The notes under the pieces were generated by a model that ran no database searches, had not been told where the DNA came from, and saw nothing but the letters and a program-made list of their open reading frames with translations. The translations under genes and the position numbers were made by a program. A DNA stretch of 64,000 bases from Rhodopseudomonas infernalis (lineage in GTDB: Bacteria > Pseudomonadota > Alphaproteobacteria > Rhizobiales > Xanthobacteraceae). Below are positions 62,833 to 64,000 of the stretch, piece after piece (the stretch's first letter is position 1; every line of letters starts with the position of its first letter). The DNA lies in contig NZ_JAJNAL010000010.1 in the NCBI RefSeq assembly GCF_022271405.1, forward strand, positions 1-64,000, written 5' to 3'.

Positions 62833-64000
62833 TCAATCCTCAGGGTCGTCGTCTGGAACGAAGTCCGGTGAACTGGACCCCTTCTCATCGAGTCCATACC
62901 GCGCAAGCTTGGCATAGAGACTCTGCCGGCTCAAGCCAAGCAATTCGGCGGTCGCAGTCCGGTTGCCCTTGGTCAGTTCGAGCGCTTCCTTAACGTAGTG
63001 GCGCTCCACGATGCCAACGGTATTCTTCACCAGTTTGCGCAGCGAAGAACGGCCGAGTTGCTTGCTGATGGGCCCGAGCGCAGCGCGCAACGCGTCGGTC
63101 TCTCCGCCGGTCAGACGCCGCGACACATTACGGATCAGGACGCCGACGTAGTTGTGGTCGTCGCCATCGACCGCGGAGATCTCGACCTCGGTCTCGCTGC
63201 CGAGTTCGCCGCGAATCGTGGTCTGGAACAGCCGCACCGTCTTGTAGCGCTGCAGGTGCGACAGCAGCGCGGCGAGATCGGCGCCGGGCTGGCTCAGCCA
63301 GCGCCCCAGCGATTCGCCGATCGCCGAGCCCTTGGAGCCGATCTGTACCAAGTCGAGAAATGCCTGATTGGCGTGGCGGATCACGCCCGCCGAGTCGAGC
63401 GCAACGAAGCCGTCCGGCACACGATCAATCAACGTCTTCAGCACGGTGGGTTCACGGTCCTCGCCCCGGGGCGCGGACGTCACGGGAGCAAACTGCACCA
63501 GGAAGACCTGACCGCGTTCCGAGGACACCAGCGAGCCTCGCACCATCCACGGGCGCGCGTCGCGGCCGAGATGGACGAGGATACTCAAAGCCTTGCCGCG
63601 ATCGCGGACGCGCACCAGCATTTCGCGAACCGCGTCACGATCAACCTCGGCGATTTCCGCAATGATCTCACGCCCGGTGACGTCGGCATTGTCGCGATCG
63701 ATGCCGGTGAGCGCCTGCACGGCGGCGCGGTTGGCCTCGACGATCCTGAGGTCGTTGGCCGAGACGATCAGCACCGCTTCGGTGGCTGCATCGAACACCA
63801 GCCGGTACCGCGTCTCCATTTCGCGCAGACGCCAATAATCGCGCTCGATCGTCTGCTGTGCCGCGATCAGCCGCGAATGCAGCTCGGTGACGGCTTGAAG
63901 GTTTTTGCCGACCGCCAGCATGCCGGTGCGATCGCCGAGCAGCATCGTGGTGAATTCGATCGGGATCTCTGTCCCGGACGGAAAGCGCTGATTGATCTGG
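62833..64000 (-). CDS. ppsR: PpsR (PpsR2-like) photosynthesis repressor, 5' end cut by window
   Basis: At least 389 residues of the C-terminal part are visible; the frame is open beyond 63945 to the window edge, reading QRFPSGTEIPIEFTTM, so the start lies outside. Two PAS domains (RYRLVFDAATEAVLIV, LIDRVPDGFVALDSAG) and a Fis-type helix-turn-helix (NRTATAELLGLSRQSLYAKL). No cysteine occurs in the visible part. It should bind TGT-N12-ACA sites. Its stop is directly beside the bphP start; the two form one operon, as in the known BphP1/PpsR2 pair. Confidence 0.93.
   Translation of the reverse strand, partial: QINQRFPSGTEIPIEFTTMLLGDRTGMLAVGKNLQAVTELHSRLIAAQQTIERDYWRLREMETRYRLVFDAATEAVLIVSANDLRIVEANRAAVQALTGIDRDNADVTGREIIAEIAEVDRDAVREMLVRVRDRGKALSILVHLGRDARPWMVRGSLVSSERGQVFLVQFAPVTSAPRGEDREPTVLKTLIDRVPDGFVALDSAGVIRHANQAFLDLVQIGSKGSAIGESLGRWLSQPGADLAALLSHLQRYKTVRLFQTTIRGELGSETEVEISAVDGDDHNYVGVLIRNVSRRLTGGETDALRAALGPISKQLGRSSLRKLVKNTVGIVERHYVKEALELTKGNRTATAELLGLSRQSLYAKLARYGLDEKGSSSPDFVPDDDPED

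Overview
The window looks like the chromosome of a purple non-sulfur alphaproteobacterium, most likely Rhodopseudomonas (R. palustris group). The sequence is GC-rich and carries, side by side, Mo-nitrogenase genes, form I (red-type) RuBisCO with a three-protein phosphorelay resembling CbbRRS, and one end of a bacteriochlorophyll/reaction-centre cluster. That end closes with a bacteriophytochrome beside a PpsR-type repressor, the arrangement known for R. palustris BphP1/PpsR2.

Region 1 (about 41-20690) is a nif cluster. A divergent pair (EF2563/YqeB-like Mo-hydroxylase protein, short-chain dehydrogenase) flanks a NifA-type activator site. Then come nifA with the oxygen-sensing Cys motif, a NifA/sigma54 promoter, ferredoxin, nifB, fdxN, an IscA-type carrier, a TPR protein, an LRV Fe-S protein, two nifZ-type genes, nifT, a DUF6129-like gene and a SIR2-like gene. 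A second NifA/sigma54 promoter with two activator sites precedes nifHDKENX, two nifX-associated genes, a nif-specific ferredoxin and nifQ. Both ends of this block are marked by long G/C homopolymer tracts (1-40 and 20725-20782) next to inverted copies of a GC-rich repeat. The genes that usually follow nifQ (nifU, nifS, nifV, nifW, fixABCX) are absent, so an assembly join at these points must be considered.

Region 2 (20932-33593) is general metabolism: a dihydrodipicolinate-synthase-family enzyme, an S9 peptidase (oligopeptidase B type), an O-acetylhomoserine sulfhydrylase-type enzyme, an alpha/beta hydrolase, and a nitrilase plus branched-chain-amino-acid-type ABC transporter operon with a LivM-LivG fusion, divergent from a LysR regulator.

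Region 3 (33535-42409) is the Calvin-cycle locus: cbbL-cbbS-cbbX, a hybrid sensor kinase and two response regulators on the minus strand, and divergent cbbR.

Region 4 (42834-64000) is the photosynthesis cluster. On the minus strand, in transcription order, are bchF-bchN-bchB-bchH-bchL-bchM-lhaA-puhA-puhB-puhC-small ORF-acsF-puhE-hemA, mostly with overlapping starts and stops. Divergent from bchF are ppaA/aerR and a heme oxygenase on the plus strand. Convergent with these are bphP and a ppsR gene cut by the window edge. The heme oxygenase would supply biliverdin to the bacteriophytochrome, which in the known system antagonises the PpsR repressor of pigment genes. No tRNA, rRNA, CRISPR array or insertion-sequence transposase was recognised.
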